Positions 34,287-45,124 of a stretch of 64,000 nt of DNA are shown here, in pieces (positions within the stretch are counted from its first letter, which is position 1; each line of letters begins with the position of its first letter). Under the pieces are notes generated by a model that saw only the letters and a list, made by a program, of their open reading frames with translations, had not been told where the DNA came from and made no database searches. This DNA is from Glycine soja (Eukaryota; Streptophyta; Magnoliopsida; Fabales; Fabaceae): contig NC_041007.1 of assembly GCF_004193775.1 (NCBI RefSeq), forward strand, positions 24,414,201 to 24,478,200. The letters run 5' to 3'. The translations under genes and the position numbers were made by a program.

Positions 34287-36506
34287 TGTTGGACAAATGG
34301 CCTCAGTTACCTTAAGAAAAAGGGGGGTTGAATTAAGATACAAAGACTATTCCCCAATTAAACTTTCACTCTCTCTTTTCGGATTAACAATGCACCCTTA
34401 ACATGAATTACTCAAAAAACAATTCAAAATAAACTTCTTTAAAGCAAAAGATAAATAGCAATAAATAAAAGAAGTTTAAGGGAAGAGAGGAATGCAAACT
34501 TGATTTATACTGGTTCGGTCACTTCTTGTGCCTACGTCCAATCCTTAAGCAACCCACTTGAGATTTTCCACTCTCTTTGTAAAACTCTTTTTACAAAGTC
34601 TGAGCCACATAGGGACAACCCCTCCCTTGTGTTCAGGAATCCTCTACAACAAGAGACCCACGGTCTCTTAATCCCTTTTTAGAAATAAGAAGAAGAGAAG
34701 AATAAATCTCTCTTAAAAGAGATAGATTGTACAATGAAGATCAATCAAAATTCCTTATTGAATATGCAAGTGGTTGACCAAGGAATCTTTTTGAGAGGAT
34801 AAGACATTTCAGTTCAGAAAAACTCTTAATCTTTTGAGAGGATAAAACTTTTTGGGCAATGAAAACTCTCTTTAAATTCGTGTTTCCAAGTCACCTTTGA
34901 TGGCCATTCATAAAACATTTGAATAGATGTGACTCATGGAAATTATTTTCTGAAAATCCCCTCTGGTAATCGATTTCAAGACTTGTGTAATCGATTACAG
35001 GCTTTAAAATTTGAATTAAAACGTTCAATAAACTGCTGGTAATCAATTACCATCCATGCGTAATCAATTACACATTATAAATTTTGAATTCAAATTTCTA
35101 GTGACTGTGATAAACATTTTCAGCTGCTGGTAATCGATTACCAAAGAGTAAATCTCAATTTAAAATGATTTAGATATGTTAGTGTTTAGCTCTACTGAGC
35201 TTTAAAAGATTGGCTAAGATTTTGTTAAAACATAAACACTTAGACAATAAAGGAAAGCTGGAGTTGCTGCACATGATGTCCAACGTTATGTCAAGAAATA
35301 AGATCGGGCTGTACAATGCACAAGGCAAGATAAAATGTCAAATGAAGAATTGAAGTTGCAGGATCCACGATGTCGGATACAATGTCCTGACATCCTGCCC
35401 GAAAATACTGGAGTTGCTGCACAATGCATAAGTCAAGATAAAATGTCAAGTGAAGCATTAAAGCTGCAGGATCCACGATGTCGGATACGATGTCCTGACA
35501 TCTTGCCCGAAAATACTGGACACATAAATCTGTTATATATTTAACAGATTATTGTGCAGTTAGCAAGAGATAAGAAGATCTATCTTTAGGAACGAATTAA
35601 AAGATAATTAAAGTTCGAATTTCAAAGTAGAAGAGTTCGTTCAGGGATTAAAGATTAAAGATAAAAACTAAAAGATCAAACTGTATCTTTTAGTTCTTTA
35701 ACTGCAGATTTTCAGGAAGAAGGATAGATCTCCTCCAGCACAAGCCGTTGCAGCCCAGAAACGCACATGGCTATATAATCACGAAGGCTGCACGAGTTCT
35801 GTACCAAGTCCGGGATTGAAGAGTTATTTTGTGAGTTTTGGGACTTGAGTGTTTTGTGAGCCACCTTGATGTTATCCTAACATCAAGTGTTGGACCTGTG
35901 TGTGTAGAGTTGATCTCTAGTGTGTAGAGTTGATCTCTTGTGTGTAGAGTTGATCTCTAGTGTGTAGAGTTGATCTCTTTTGTTCAGAGTTGATCTCTGG
36001 TGTGTCTTTGAATTAATTGTAAACACGGGAGTGTGATTGAGAGGGAGTGAGCGGGGTTTCTCATATCTAAGAGTGGCTCTTAGGTAGAGATCGCACGGGT
36101 AGTGGTTAGGTGAGAAGGTTGTAAACAGTGGCTGTTAGACCTTGAACTAACACTATTGAGAGTGGATTTCCTCCCTGGCTTGGTAGCCCCCAGATGTAGG
36201 TGAGGTTGCACCGAACTGGGTTAACAATTCTCTTGTGTTATTTACTTGTTTAATCTGTTCATACAGACACATATAAACTGCATGTTCTGAAGCGTGATGT
36301 CGTGACATCCTGTACGACATCTGTCCCCAGTATCAGAATTTCAAGATAGAATTCTTTGGCCAAACCTTTTTCTTTGGAAACTTCTTCCTAAGATTCTAGA
36401 GATCAACTTGATCATATATCTTGATTTTCTTGGATTCTTGGATTCTTGTCTTGGAAGCACTTGATCCTTTGGCATCATCAAAACATCAAAACATCTTGCT
36501 TCTACA
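34287..36506 (-). repeat. Sirevirus-like solo LTR in Element C, TSD TAGGA, itself interrupted
   Basis: Plus strand TGTTGGACAAATGG...ATCTTGCTTCTACA, flanked by TAGGA at 34282-34286 and 36507-36511. Minus-strand orientation, i.e. sense is opposite to Element C. It is homologous to 47525-48257 in Element B except for an extra segment (35162-36336). It contains the GGTAATCGATTACC palindrome (about 35128-35142) and decayed versions. Confidence 0.9.
35162..36336. mobile_element. Insertion within the solo LTR, LTR-like, 5-bp AATTT repeats at its ends
   Basis: Absent from the homologous LTR in Element B. AATTT occurs at 35157-35161 and 36337-36341, consistent with a TSD, but the insert does not start with TG and end with CA. 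Its end, GTATCAG, resembles part of a tRNA-Met primer site, so it may be a copia LTR plus a few internal bases. It contains a direct repeat of about 108 bp (35325-35520, with GGATCCACGATGTCGGATAC) and five 20-bp tandem copies of TGTGTAGAGTTGATCTCTAG and variants (35901-36000). Confidence 0.6.
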
Positions 36507-36511
36507 TAGGA

Positions 36512-37339
36512 TTCATTTGACTTAATCCATCAACTGAAAAAAATCTTTCAACTATTTCTCGTCCTTGGAAAATTCTTTTTGCAAGAATCAACTGCTTCTT
36601 TCGCTCTTCCCCATTACGAGGTTGTGAAAACAAGACAATGATGGTTACCTCAAAGCCTTACACTGGGGCAATGAAGGGCACCGTGCATGAACCTCAAGCA
36701 AACCTAGAGGCAGATTAGAAGTTCTCACCCAATAGGTTCCCTGCTACAAGGTCGTGACGAAAGACAATGATTGGTACCTCAAAGCCCTACACTAGGGCAA
36801 TGAGGGGCATCGTGCATGAGCCTCAAGTGAACATAGGGGCAGATCAAAAGTTATCACCCGTCGATGTTTTTTTAAACAAAAAAAAGGGGGGGGGGGACAA
36901 ACCCTGGAATTTCAATGGATTGATTAAACGTCAAACGGCTCCATTGTCGTCACTCCAAAATGGTCAAGTGACTAAATCAAATAGAACAAACCCTCTGAGG
37001 GAGTTCCTGGAGAGATTTGCAAAGATAGGATAAGGTTGCATGAATTATCGCCTCTTTCAAAAGGACAGTCACTCTGTGTTTTCCAAAAAAAAAAAAAATT
37101 AAAATCACAAAATATGGAAAGAATGTCATGAACATTGTACAACTTTCCATTACATTGCATTGTTTCATATAAAGTCCGCATTTACCAAATTTCACGACAA
37201 AGGTTGCATGCATCTGCATCCCTAAAATTCATGTTAACTGCATAGATTTCCTACATCTAATGTCCAATCTTTTGAATTTGGAATGACCGGCCCTCTCAAT
37301 GAGTCAATCTCTTGCTTTCTCATAAGGGCGGACCCTTGG
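36512..37339. other. Element C non-coding module with CTCAAGTGAACA-type repeats
   Basis: Inverted counterpart of 9800-10640 and 46690-47520. It retains two copies of the about 125-bp repeat (36640-36860). No gene. A run of G lies at 36884-36897. Confidence 0.7.
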
Positions 37340-37512
37340 GTACTAGTACCCTCACCTTCAGAGGACTGCACATCCTTACTTTCAAAGGACTATGCGTCCT
37401 CGCCTTCAGAGGACTACACGTCCTCCCTTTCAGAGGGCTATACGCCCTCGCCTTCAAAGGGCTGCACGCCCTCGCCTTTAGAGGGCTATGCATCCTCATT
37501 TTCAGTGTGTTC
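37340..37512. repeat. 24-bp hairpin minisatellite of Element C (short)
   Basis: About seven units, inverted relative to A and B so that the plus strand is sense. Arms such as AGGACTACACGTCCT and AGGGCTATACGCCCT are visible. It is bordered by the perfect palindrome GGGTACTAGTACCC near 37337-37350. Confidence 0.92.
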
Positions 37513-37581
37513 CATATCCACACCTTAAGAGAATTTAGGGTCCTTTGCCCTTAGATGCTTAACCGAGACTTGCGCTCCAAG

Positions 37582-38400
37582 TTAAGGGGCCAGTAGTTTC
37601 CTTTTCTTAGTTCTTGGGCCACCCCCTGATATTGGAGGGCGACCAACTGTGCGAGCACAACCAGAGAGGGAGGCTATCACGCAGCTACTATACATACCGG
37701 GGCAAGATTTCACCCGTGCCGCTGCAAAGAGACGAGGGTGGATCATGCGCCCCAACATGACCACTCTTACACAGATATAGATGATGTTGCTACTTAGCAA
37801 CATTCTGCCCAACGACCGCAATGTCGATCTCCCCCTATGGAAGTATCAGTTGGTATGTGTCGTTCTGACATAGGTAAGTATGCATGTGGCTAAACTGATT
37901 TTTGATGTCATCTATTGTTTGCAGGGATCGCGCCCGCAAGACACCCAATGGACCCGAAGAAGTCCAACAGGGCTCTGGGGTTTCCAGCTCTGGTTACGGG
38001 CCTTTGTCAGTCCTACAGGGTGCTCGTCCCCCCCCAGCAAGTTCATGCCATTGTGACATAGGTAAGTAGGCACATCTCTCAACTGGTTTCTGATGTCATC
38101 TATTGTTTGTAGGGATCACGCCCACAAGACACCCTGTGGACCCGGAGAAGTCCAACAGGGTCTTGGAGTTGCTAGCTCTGATTACGAGCCTCTATCGGTT
38201 CTACGGGGTGCCTGTTGCCCCCAGCAAGGTCATCAGACCCCCTACTAATCGAGCTTTCATCAAGAAGTACTGTGCCCCTAGGCAGGCATAGGGCGAAACA
38301 CCCCAGCAGCCTGGGGATGGCCTGCAGCAGGCAACAGACGCACCGCCACCACCTCTAGAGTTCACCTCAGCTCATCCACAAAAAGGTTAGAGCGTTGCCT
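37582..38400 (+). pseudogene. Captured 'putative plant transposon protein'-like fragment (Element C)
   Basis: The plus strand reads PGQDFTRAAAKRRGWIMRPN...LLLSNILPNDRN near 37690-37840, then DPKKSNRALGFPALVTGLC (about 37950), then, after a repeat of the segment, DPEKSNRVLELLALITSLY...RPPTNRAFIKKYCAPRQA (38103-38291). AG/GTAAGTA at about 37872-37880 and TTTGCAG at 37918-37924 look like a donor and an acceptor, but the 51 bp between them is short for a plant intron. The unit containing this junction is tandemly duplicated (period about 185 bp). In-frame stops are present. Confidence 0.65.
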
Positions 38401-38640
38401 ACGGCACATGGCCGACCAATAGGCGACCAAGTCCAAAGCCAAAGGTAAGCAAAGTACTAGGTCCGTGACCGACAAGTCATAAGGCGTCCAGCTCAAGACG
38501 TTAAAGAAGCGCTACTAGGAGGCAACCTAGTACCTTTTAAATCTCTGCTTGTTATTTGATCACTTTTGTTTCTCAAGTCATAGCAGGACACACCTAGTTG
38601 CTCATGATCCTAGGAATTTAAATAAAACAAGCACAAGCTC
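38401..38640. other. Element C non-coding module, distal part
   Basis: Inverted counterpart of 8040-8290 and 44140-44390. No gene. Confidence 0.6.
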
Positions 38641-38665
38641 GGAAGGTAGTCATACCTCACAAAAT

Positions 38666-38710
<45 letters not shown>

Positions 38711-38815
38711 TAGTGAAAATACCTTAGATATGCATGTATGTAAACAAAAAAATACTTCACAAAATATATATATGTATGTTTAGGTAGAAAGATACCTTAG
38801 ATATGCATGTATGTA

Positions 38816-38870
<55 letters not shown>

Positions 38871-38939
38871 TTCACAAAATATATATATATGTATGTTTAG
38901 GTAGTGAAAATACCTTAGATATGCATGTATGTAAACAAA

Positions 38940-39003
<64 letters not shown>

Positions 39004-39094
39004 TTAGGTAGAAAGATACCTTGGATATGCATGTATGTAGCAAAAAATACTTCACAAAATATATATATGTATGTTTAGGTAGAAAGATACCTTG
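38641..39094. repeat. AT-rich AGGTA...TACCT repeat with long (TA)n and (TG)n tracts (Element C)
   Basis: About five tandem units with AGGTAGAAAGATACCT and ATATGCATGTATGTA. Microsatellites: (TA)n at about 38675-38707 and 38817-38870, (TG)n at about 38956-39004. Ends at CCTTG (39090-39094), the inferred TSD of Element B. Confidence 0.9.
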
Positions 39095-40767
39095 TGTCGC
39101 AACCTACCCTTCGGCGGGAGGGCGACGCGTGACTCGCGGGATGGTGTTCCACGAAAGGAATACGCGCGGAGTCGCCACCAACGTTTATTTGAGGAAAACG
39201 TCGGAAAAACCGGAAAAGACGCGATCTACGAACTTTTAAGTTGAAAGGTTCGGGAGTTGTATTTACGCACGGGGAAGGTATTAGCACCCCACACGCCCGT
39301 CCCAAGGGACGGCAGCCTTTAATCGAATGTGCAAACATGACTTTGATTTTTAAGTTCCCTTTTATGTTCTTATATCCTTTATACCCTTTTTATATTTTTT
39401 CTTTTTTGTGGTCGACAAGGGTGTTTCCCTTTGCTCCTACGTATTCCTCAATTTGGGATGAGAAAATCAGACCTACGTAGTTCTTTCTTATCAAGTGATT
39501 CTTTTTTACTTTAAGAGGTGATCATTTTAAGGCGTTGGACCTTAAAAATGATCCATTTTACTTAGTGAGAAAATGAAATGACAAACTTCAAAAGCCTATT
39601 TTTATGGACGAGCTTGACTAGGCGAATTGATTTTAGCCTTTAGTTTCACTTTAGTTATTAATCAATTCGATTAAGAATGAGAAATCCCAAAGAGAAAACG
39701 TCCGATTGATTTTCCGCTTTATTTTACTAAAAGATGTCTTTTTGATTATTATATGATTTTTTACCTCTTTTTGATTTCCAACGTGGTTACGGCACGACCG
39801 AACGATCGGAATTTATTTTAACTGAAGTTAATGGATAATACAATTCAAACGTTCGGTGGAAATTTATTTTATTTTTAAGTTAAGCGAGAAATGACTTAAG
39901 TAAAATGGCTTAAGCACGTCAACAGGGGGTATAAAAAGTAAACAAAACGAGAATAAAAATGCACGAAACACAATGTGGACCACTACGGGTACATAGAATG
40001 AATCGAAAAGCTTGGTTCGAGGTACTTACCCGTTGAAGATCGAAGAACGATGAAGAACGAATGAAGAACGTCGAAGAACGGTTGAAACCTTTGCGAAATT
40101 CTTCACGGAAAACGTTACGGAAACGTTTCGGAAGCGCCTCGGCTTAGATTTTCTTCACGGAAACAATTTTTCCAAGCAAATTCCAAAGAGAGAGAAGTGC
40201 CTAAAGGGCTGGGATCCTTTTCTTCTTGCATTCCTCCCCTATTTATAGCAAAATAGGGGAGGTGGTTGCCGCCCAGCTCGCCCAGGCGAGCTCAGCTCGC
40301 CCAGGCGAGCAGGGTTGCTTCCTCCAGAAGCAACCGCCTTCTGGAGGAATCTTCTGGAGGGCCCAAATGGGCCTGGTTGCTATTTGCACCCCCATTTTTA
40401 CCAAGTTCACCCCCCCCCTGCTGTTTTTTTGGTGATTCCTTTTTCGTAAAGTTACGGAAACTTACGAATTTCGTAACGATACTTGTTTTCTTTCCGTAAT
40501 GTTACGGAACCTTGCAGATTACATAATCATCCCCTTTTTGACTTACGGAATGTTACGGAACCTCACTTAATTATGCAACGATGCTTCCTTTTGATTTCCG
40601 GTGTGTCACGGAAACTTACGGATTGTGCATCAATATTTTTTTTGGTTTTCCGGCATGTCCTGAAATTTCACAAATTGCCTAATGATGGGTGCCAAGCACC
40701 TCACGAGGACCAAAGAATGGTCACACGTCATCGAGCAAAGGTTCCCGGACGAAATTAGGGTATGACA
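39095..40767 (-). repeat. Element B 3' LTR, 1673 bp
   Basis: Plus strand TGTCGCAACCTACCC...GGGTATGACA. TATA-box position 40241-40249 (CTATAAATA on the minus strand). U3 TTACGG/CCGTAA motifs at about 40445-40680. The first 297 bp closely match the visible start of the right LTR at 63704-64000 with only a few differences. Confidence 0.92.
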
Positions 40768-40790
40768 GTTGCCCCTCTTTACTTGTCTTT
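40768..40790 (-). other. Element B polypurine tract
   Basis: The minus strand reads AAGTAAAGAGGGGCAAC adjoining the 3' LTR, identical to the tract of Element A. Confidence 0.75.
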
Positions 40791-40799
40791 TATTGGAGA

Positions 40800-41320
40800 T
40801 AAAAGAAAAGTAAAGATAAGACACTAATTTCGCTCCTCTCGACTTGGCGAGAGTCGCGGGTGACCATAAAATCTCCACATGCCAATGACTTGTTGTTCCC
40901 AAAATTTCACAAATTGCCTAATGACGGGCGCCAAGCACCTCACAAGGACCAAAGAATGGCCGCATGTCATCAAGCAAAGGTACCCGAAAATCAGTGTATG
41001 ACACTAATTTCGCTCCTCTCGGTTGACGAGAGTCGCGGGTGACCGTGACTTGTCGTTCCTAGGATTTCACAAACTGCCTGATGATGGATGCCAAGCACCT
41101 CACAAGGACCAAAGAATGGTCGCATGTCATCAAGCAAAGGTCCCCGAAAATCAGTGTATGACACTAATTTCGCTCCTCTCGGCTGACGAGAGTCGCGGGT
41201 GACCATGAAATTTCCACATGTAAATGACTTTGTTGTCCCCGGAGGAACAAAAGGTGCAGAAGACTGTGTCAGCCTCTGCATGCTATCAAGCGTTCTGTCT
41301 TACAGATAGCAAAAGAATGG
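40800..41320. repeat. About 160-180-bp degenerate repeats next to the polypurine tract
   Basis: Three units begin with GACACTAATTTCGCTCCTCTC (first 20 bases conserved; at about 40820, 41000 and 41160) and include GAGAGTCGCGGGTGACC and a copy of the LTR-edge text CCAAGCACCTCAC...GACCAAAGAATGG. They therefore look like repeated duplication of the U3/polypurine junction. No gene. Confidence 0.75.
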
Positions 41321-42150
41321 GTGCGAATAACCATAAGGTATCTCCGCGTATCTTGGGTGCAGAATGACCAAACTTGGTCTCTGCTTGTCATCGGGCCCGC
41401 CGCCTCTGGATGACAAAAGGGTGCGGATAACCGTAAGGTATCTCCGCGTATCTTGGGTGCAGAATGACCAAACTTGGTCTCTGCTTGTCATCGGGCCCGC
41501 CGCCTCTGGATGACAAAAGGGTGCGGATAACCGTAAGGTATCTCCGCGTATCTTGGGTGCAGAATGACCAAACTTGGTCTCTGCTTGTCATCGGGCCCGC
41601 CGCCTCTGGATGACAAAAGGGTGCGGATAACCGTAAGGTATCTCCGCGTATCTTGGGTGCAGAATGACCAAACTTGGTCTCTGCTTGTCATCGGGCCCGC
41701 CGCCTCTGGATGACAAAAGGGTGCGGATAACCGTAAGGTATCTCCGCGTATCTTGGGTGCAGAATGACCAAACTTGGTCTCTGCTTGTCATCGGGCCCGC
41801 CGCCTCTGGATGACAAAAGGGTGCGGATAACCGTAAGGTATCTCCGCGTATCTTGGGTGCAGAATGACCAAACTTGGTCTCTGCTTGTCATCGGGCCCGC
41901 CGCCTCTGGATGACAAAAGGGTGCGGATAACCGTAAGGTATCTCCGCGTATCTTGGGTGCAGAATGACCAAACTTGGTCTCTGCTTGTCATCGGGCCCGC
42001 CGCCTCTGGATGACAAAAGGGTGCGGATAACCGTAAGGTATCTCCGCGTATCTTGGGTGCAGAATGACCAAACTTGGTCTCTGCTTGTCATCGGGCCCGC
42101 CGCCTCTGGATGACAAAAGGGTGCGGATAACCGTAAGGTATCTCCGCGGG
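41321..42150. repeat. 100-bp tandem array of Element B, copies identical
   Basis: One variant unit (41321) is followed by seven units at exact 100-bp steps (41421 to 42120) that I cannot tell apart, and a partial eighth. Each contains GCGGATAACC...GGTATCTCCGC, GACCAAACTTGGTC inside GCAGA...TCTGC, and the GTCATC...GATGAC core shared with Element A. The staggered 67-codon open frames are an effect of the repeat. Confidence 0.95.
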
Positions 42151-43739
42151 CTACCAGCTCTTGAGTTATGGCGACAAAAGGCGGTGTGGTCGACAAAAGC
42201 GAGGCTCTTGCTCCTACGTATCCTCCAATGAGGAACTCAGACCTACGTAGTTCTGGATAACTTGTGAGACTTGAAAAAGTCTCGGTGTTTTCTCCACTAA
42301 AATGCAAACATGCTTTAGCAAAGAGACAAATATTCCAACTGATTTAGAGCAGCATATGATTTTTTGAGTGAAAAACAATGCGTCTACCGGGGAAGGAGAG
42401 TCTGCTGATGAAATCTCCCATAACCATAAATGAGATTTTGGATGTTAGCATTTTGTTTCTAAATGACCATTTAGAGGAAACACTGGGTTCGACAAAAATA
42501 GAAGAAATCCACTCAAAGTGTATCAATCTTGCACAGGTAAGTGTTTCATCCTAATTCCGAACCATAGATATGTCATGACTTGACTTTGCAAATTATTTCC
42601 TATCAAATCAAAAATTACATGCGTGATCATGGATCAAATAGGACTTCCCTTGGGAATGGGTTCTTTTGGGGAGTTTTTCGGCTTTTATGTGTTTTTGGCT
42701 TTTTCTTTTTTCTGTTTTTTTTTGTTTAGTGCGGGGCGAGAAAAAAAAAAGGGTCGCTAGCGCACGGGATTTTGGTTGGTAATTAAAGGGAGAAGACCAT
42801 TTTAGGTTGTGGTTTCCTTTCCTTCCTTTTTTGTTCATTTGGTGACAATTTTGTATTGTTCAGATATTGTCCGGTCCAAAGACCTCTCTGCATATTTCTT
42901 CTAGTTTCTTTGATCAAGAACTTTCTTACCTTCCCTTTTTTACTTTCTCCCATTCTTTGGTTGGGAATTTTCTTTCTTTCCTTTTTGCTTTCTCCCACTC
43001 TTTGATTGGGAATTTCCTTTCTTTTCTTTTTGCTTTCTCCCACTCTTTGATTGGGAATTTCCTTCTTTTTTTTCTTTGATTGGAAATTTCCCTTCTATTC
43101 TTTTTTTGCTTTCATTGGAAATTTTCCTTCTCTTTTTCTTTGATTGGAAATTTCCCTTCTATTCTTTTTTTGCTTCCGAGGGTAAGGATTATGGTGAGTC
43201 AGGATTTTGGCTCAAAGCTTGTAGAATGGCTAGACATGATACATGTCAGGGTTTGGTTTGGTTCAAGGATAAAAAGGGATGCCCCACATTATTTCCATGA
43301 CACAAATGCAAAAAAATGATGATTTGGAAACTTTATGCAAAACTGGTCATGCATGCACCTATGCGGACACTCAAGTGTCAAATTTTTATGGTCATGTGAT
43401 GCTAGGGCTCAGGATTCATTTCCTCTATTTTAATCAACCCAATGTTTCCAAAATATGTTCTTTTATCAATTTGTGCATTCATCCGAGTCCATTTTGGGCG
43501 TCTGGGAAAATCTTCACAGCATTCACCCTTCAGGTGTATACACATTTTTTCAAAAACTAGTTATGATCAGTGAATTTTTCCAAAGAAAAGTTGGAAGTCA
43601 TCTCTTTTCAAAAGCATGTTGGTTTTTCAGCTAGACAACTTATTTTCTTTTATCTCCTTCTTCTTCTTTTTTTTTATCATTATCATTTGTTTATTTCTTT
43701 TTCTTGTTTGTTTTCTTTTTTTTTCCCTTTTTTTTTTTC
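42151..43739. other. Element B non-coding module, part 1, with T-rich tandem repeats
   Basis: Colinear with 6440-7840 of Element A. 42940-43170 has about six copies of a pyrimidine-rich unit containing CTTTGATTGGGAATTTCC; in A the same place has about two. No gene. Confidence 0.75.
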
Positions 43740-44135
43740 ATGAGGTATTTTGCTACCTAAACATGTGTATATTTTTGCGAGGTATTTTTGCTATATACAT
43801 GCATATCCAAGGTATCTTGCTACCTAAACATACATATATATGTTTTGTAAGGTATTTTTGTTTACATACATGCATATCCAAGGTATCTTGCTACCTAAAC
43901 ATACATATATATATTTTGTGAGGTATCTTTTTGCTACATACATGCATATCTAAGGTATCTTGCTACCTAAACATACATATATATATTTTGTGAAGTGTGT
44001 TTTTGTTTACATACATGCATATCTAAGGTATCTTTCTACCTAAACATACATATATATATTTTGTGAGGTATTTTTTGTTACATACATGCATATCTAAGGT
44101 ATCTTTCTACCTAAACATACATATATATTTTATGA
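43740..44135. repeat. AT-rich AGGTA...TACCT repeat (Element B)
   Basis: Five to six units of about 60-65 bp with ATACATGCATATC and AGGTATCTTGCTACCTAAAC. Same family as 7840-8025 and 38641-39094. Confidence 0.88.
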
Positions 44136-44339
44136 GGTATGACTACCTTCCGAGCTTGCGCTTGTTTTATTTAAATTCCCAGGATCATGAGCAACTAGGT
44201 GCGTCCTACTATAAAAAGTGATCAAATAACAAGCATAGATTCAAAAGGTACTAGGTTGCCTCCTAGTAGCGCTTCTTTAACGTCTTGAGCTGGACGCATG
44301 ATGGCTTGTAGGTCACGGACCTAGTACTTTGCTTACCTT

Positions 44340-45064
44340 TGGCTTTGGACTTGGTTGCCTATTGGTCGGCCATGTGTCGTAGGCAACGCTCTAACCTTTT
44401 TATGGATGAGCTGAGGTGAACTTTAGTGGTGATGGCGGTGTGTCTATTGCCCGCTGCCGGCCATCGCCAGGCTGCTGTGGTGTTTCGCCCTGCGCCTGCC
44501 TGGAGACGCAGAACTTCTTGATGAAAGCTCGATTGGTAGGGGGGACCTGATGACCTTGCTGGGGGCGACAGGCACTCCCTAGAACTATGCCACGACGAAA
44601 TGAACTTGCTGGGGGGAACGGGCGCCCTGTAGGGCCGACAGAGGCCCGTAACCAGAGCTGGAAACCCCAAGGCCCTGTTGGACTTCTTCAGGTCCACTGG
44701 GTGTCTTTGTGGGTGCGATCCCTGCAAACAATAGATGTTATCAGAAATCAGTTGAACCATATGCATACTTACCCATGTCGGGACGACACAGACCAACTGA
44801 TACTTTTGCAGGGGGAGATTGGTATTGCGGTCGCTGGGCAGAATGTTGCTAAGTAGCAATGTCATCTATATCTGTGTAAGAGTGGTCATGTTGGTGCGCA
44901 TGATCCGCACTCGTCTCTTTACAGCGGCACGAATGAAATCTTGCCCCGGTATGCATAGTAGCTGTGTAATAGCCTCCCTCTCTGGTTGTGCTCGCACAGT
45001 TGGCCCTCCTCCAATATCAGGGGGTGGCCCAGGAACCGTTAAAAGGAAACTACTGGCCCCTTAA
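44340..45064 (-). pseudogene. Captured 'putative plant transposon protein'-like fragment (Element B)
   Basis: Minus strand: DFIRAAVKRRVRIMRTNM-like text near 44950-44880, MTLLLSNILPSDRNTNLPL at 44865, then DLKKSNRALGFPALVTGLC, then PYQSSFHQEVLR-type frameshifted text to 44359. The 168-codon open frame at 44865-44359 is partly in frame with the family but shifts within the RPPTNRAFIKK block. Position and internal duplication match those in A and C. Confidence 0.65.
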
Positions 45065-45124
45065 CCGGAAGCGCAAGTCTCGGTTAAGCATTTAAGGATA
45101 GAGGACCTTAAATTCTCTTAAGGT

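Larger units (their letters stand above)
31577..39094 (+). mobile_element. Element C: reduced non-autonomous Ogre/Tat-like element, interrupted by Element B
   Basis: It starts with a 5' LTR 11 bp after the ARP6 stop, then the primer site, then jumps directly into the last 27 codons of gag and the non-coding 3' module (inverted relative to A and B). It lacks ORF1, the rest of gag and all of pol. At 39094 it is broken by Element B, and its 3' end with the second LTR should lie right of the window. It carries a solo LTR (34287-36506) at the same site as Element B. Confidence 0.87.

Noticed and set aside
37874..37924. A 51-bp GT...AG interval as a functional intron
   Set aside because: Shorter than usual plant introns, and the flanking frames contain stops; kept only as a hint on the source gene.
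40800..41320. A possible extra LTR fragment next to the 3' LTR of Element B
   Set aside because: The LTR-like text is short and repeated together with polypurine-adjacent sequence, so local tandem duplication explains it better than another insertion.
41321..42150. Regularly spaced identical repeats resembling a CRISPR array
   Set aside because: The units are contiguous 100-bp repeats with no unique spacers, in a plant retrotransposon.
41388..42307. Series of 67-codon minus-strand open frames and a 139-codon one
   Set aside because: Same frame sampled once per 100-bp unit (100 is not a multiple of three, so the frame shifts each unit and ends). Repeat artefact.
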